DNA from: DASYUM01 sp036001225
GTDB lineage: Bacteria > Methylomirabilota > Methylomirabilia > Rokubacteriales > DASRDR01
DNA length: 14,015 nucleotides
Direction of reading: 5' to 3'
Assembly (NCBI GenBank): GCA_036001225.1
Contig: DASYUM010000092.1
Coordinates: 1 to 14,015 of the forward strand
Below the pieces are notes generated by a model. The model was given only the letters and a program-made list of their open reading frames with translations, searched no databases and had not been told where the DNA came from. Shown piece by piece: positions 13,861 to 14,015 of the stretch (the stretch's first letter is position 1; each line of letters starts with the position of its first letter). Made by a program: the position numbers and the translations under genes.

Positions 13861-14015
13861 AGTCGCTATGCCAGCCGCCAGAACGCCGCCGTGCTGACCG
13901 ACCCCGACCAGCCCGGCCAGTCGGCGCTCGAGGACGGCGTTCACGTTCCCGCGGAAACGTCGCGCCGGCTGGCCTGCGAGGCGACCCGGGTGGTCATGCG
14001 CCACGCGGGCGACGG
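13861..14015 (+). pseudogene. DUF222/HNH endonuclease fragment, 5' end missing, runs off the right edge
   Basis: One frame (codons from 13861) reads RYASRQNAAVLTDPDQPGQSALEDG, then HVPAETSRRLACEATRVVMRH to the edge. This is the segment of DUF222-HNH proteins that comes just before the C-terminal HNH nuclease motif, which would lie outside the window. The roughly 200-300 residues of DUF222 that should precede it are absent: upstream sequence in this frame is open back to 13651 but unlike the family. A ribosome-binding-like AGAAGGGAG and ATG at 13868 are in another frame that stops after nine codons. The fragment therefore seems 5'-truncated. DUF222-HNH genes are often multicopy, and such remnants are common near duplication or insertion points. 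Confidence 0.6.

Noticed and set aside
1..14015. CRISPR arrays, tRNA or rRNA genes, insertion sequences
   Set aside because: I saw no regularly spaced repeats, cloverleaf, rRNA core sequence, transposase or terminal inverted repeats.

Overview
The window is high-GC, densely coded bacterial DNA with short intergenic gaps. It carries no rRNA, tRNA, CRISPR array or transposase that I can see. The gene families resemble those common in soil metagenome lineages such as Candidatus Rokubacteria/Methylomirabilota: a double-domain M16 protein, an NMT1/THI5-type ABC importer beside an amidohydrolase_2 and an adducin-like aldolase, an IorAB-like molybdenum hydroxylase, and a DUF433/DUF5615 pair. That taxonomic guess rests on gene-family familiarity only.

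Layout. Positions 1-3020 (+) hold the 3' part of an M16 peptidase-like gene, a DUF2721 membrane protein, and an odd chimeric ORF. The chimera joins the N-terminus of an M20 peptidase in frame to the C-terminus of a carbohydrate ABC substrate-binding protein. Positions 3021-3186 are an intergenic region with a strong GC hairpin, an 8-bp palindrome and a sigma70-like promoter. Positions 3187-4695 (+) encode a secreted BNR/Asp-box beta-propeller protein. Positions 7400-4763 (-) are a complete NitT/TauT-type ABC importer operon in the order permease, substrate-binding protein, ATPase. It is divergent from a + strand operon at 7490-9824 encoding an amidohydrolase_2, a class II aldolase/adducin protein and a DinB-fold protein. 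Positions 10304 to about 9850 (-) are a DUF433 antitoxin followed by a broken DUF5615 toxin, with a single-base frameshift and a lost C-terminus. Positions 13211-10487 (-) encode a two-subunit molybdenum hydroxylase: a 2Fe-2S subunit followed by a Tat-exported molybdopterin subunit. Positions 13349-13618 (+) encode a small secreted Gln-rich coiled-coil protein. From about 13861 to the right edge lies a 5'-truncated DUF222/HNH endonuclease fragment.

How they work together. The importer and the divergent amidohydrolase/aldolase pair look like an uptake-plus-catabolism module for a small organic, possibly aromatic, acid; the substrate cannot be read from sequence. The molybdenum hydroxylase is a separate exported oxidoreductase. 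I see no convincing new multi-gene system. The most unusual items are the M20/substrate-binding-protein chimera, the frameshifted toxin beside an intact antitoxin, and the promoter-proximal repeats upstream of the hydroxylase operon.
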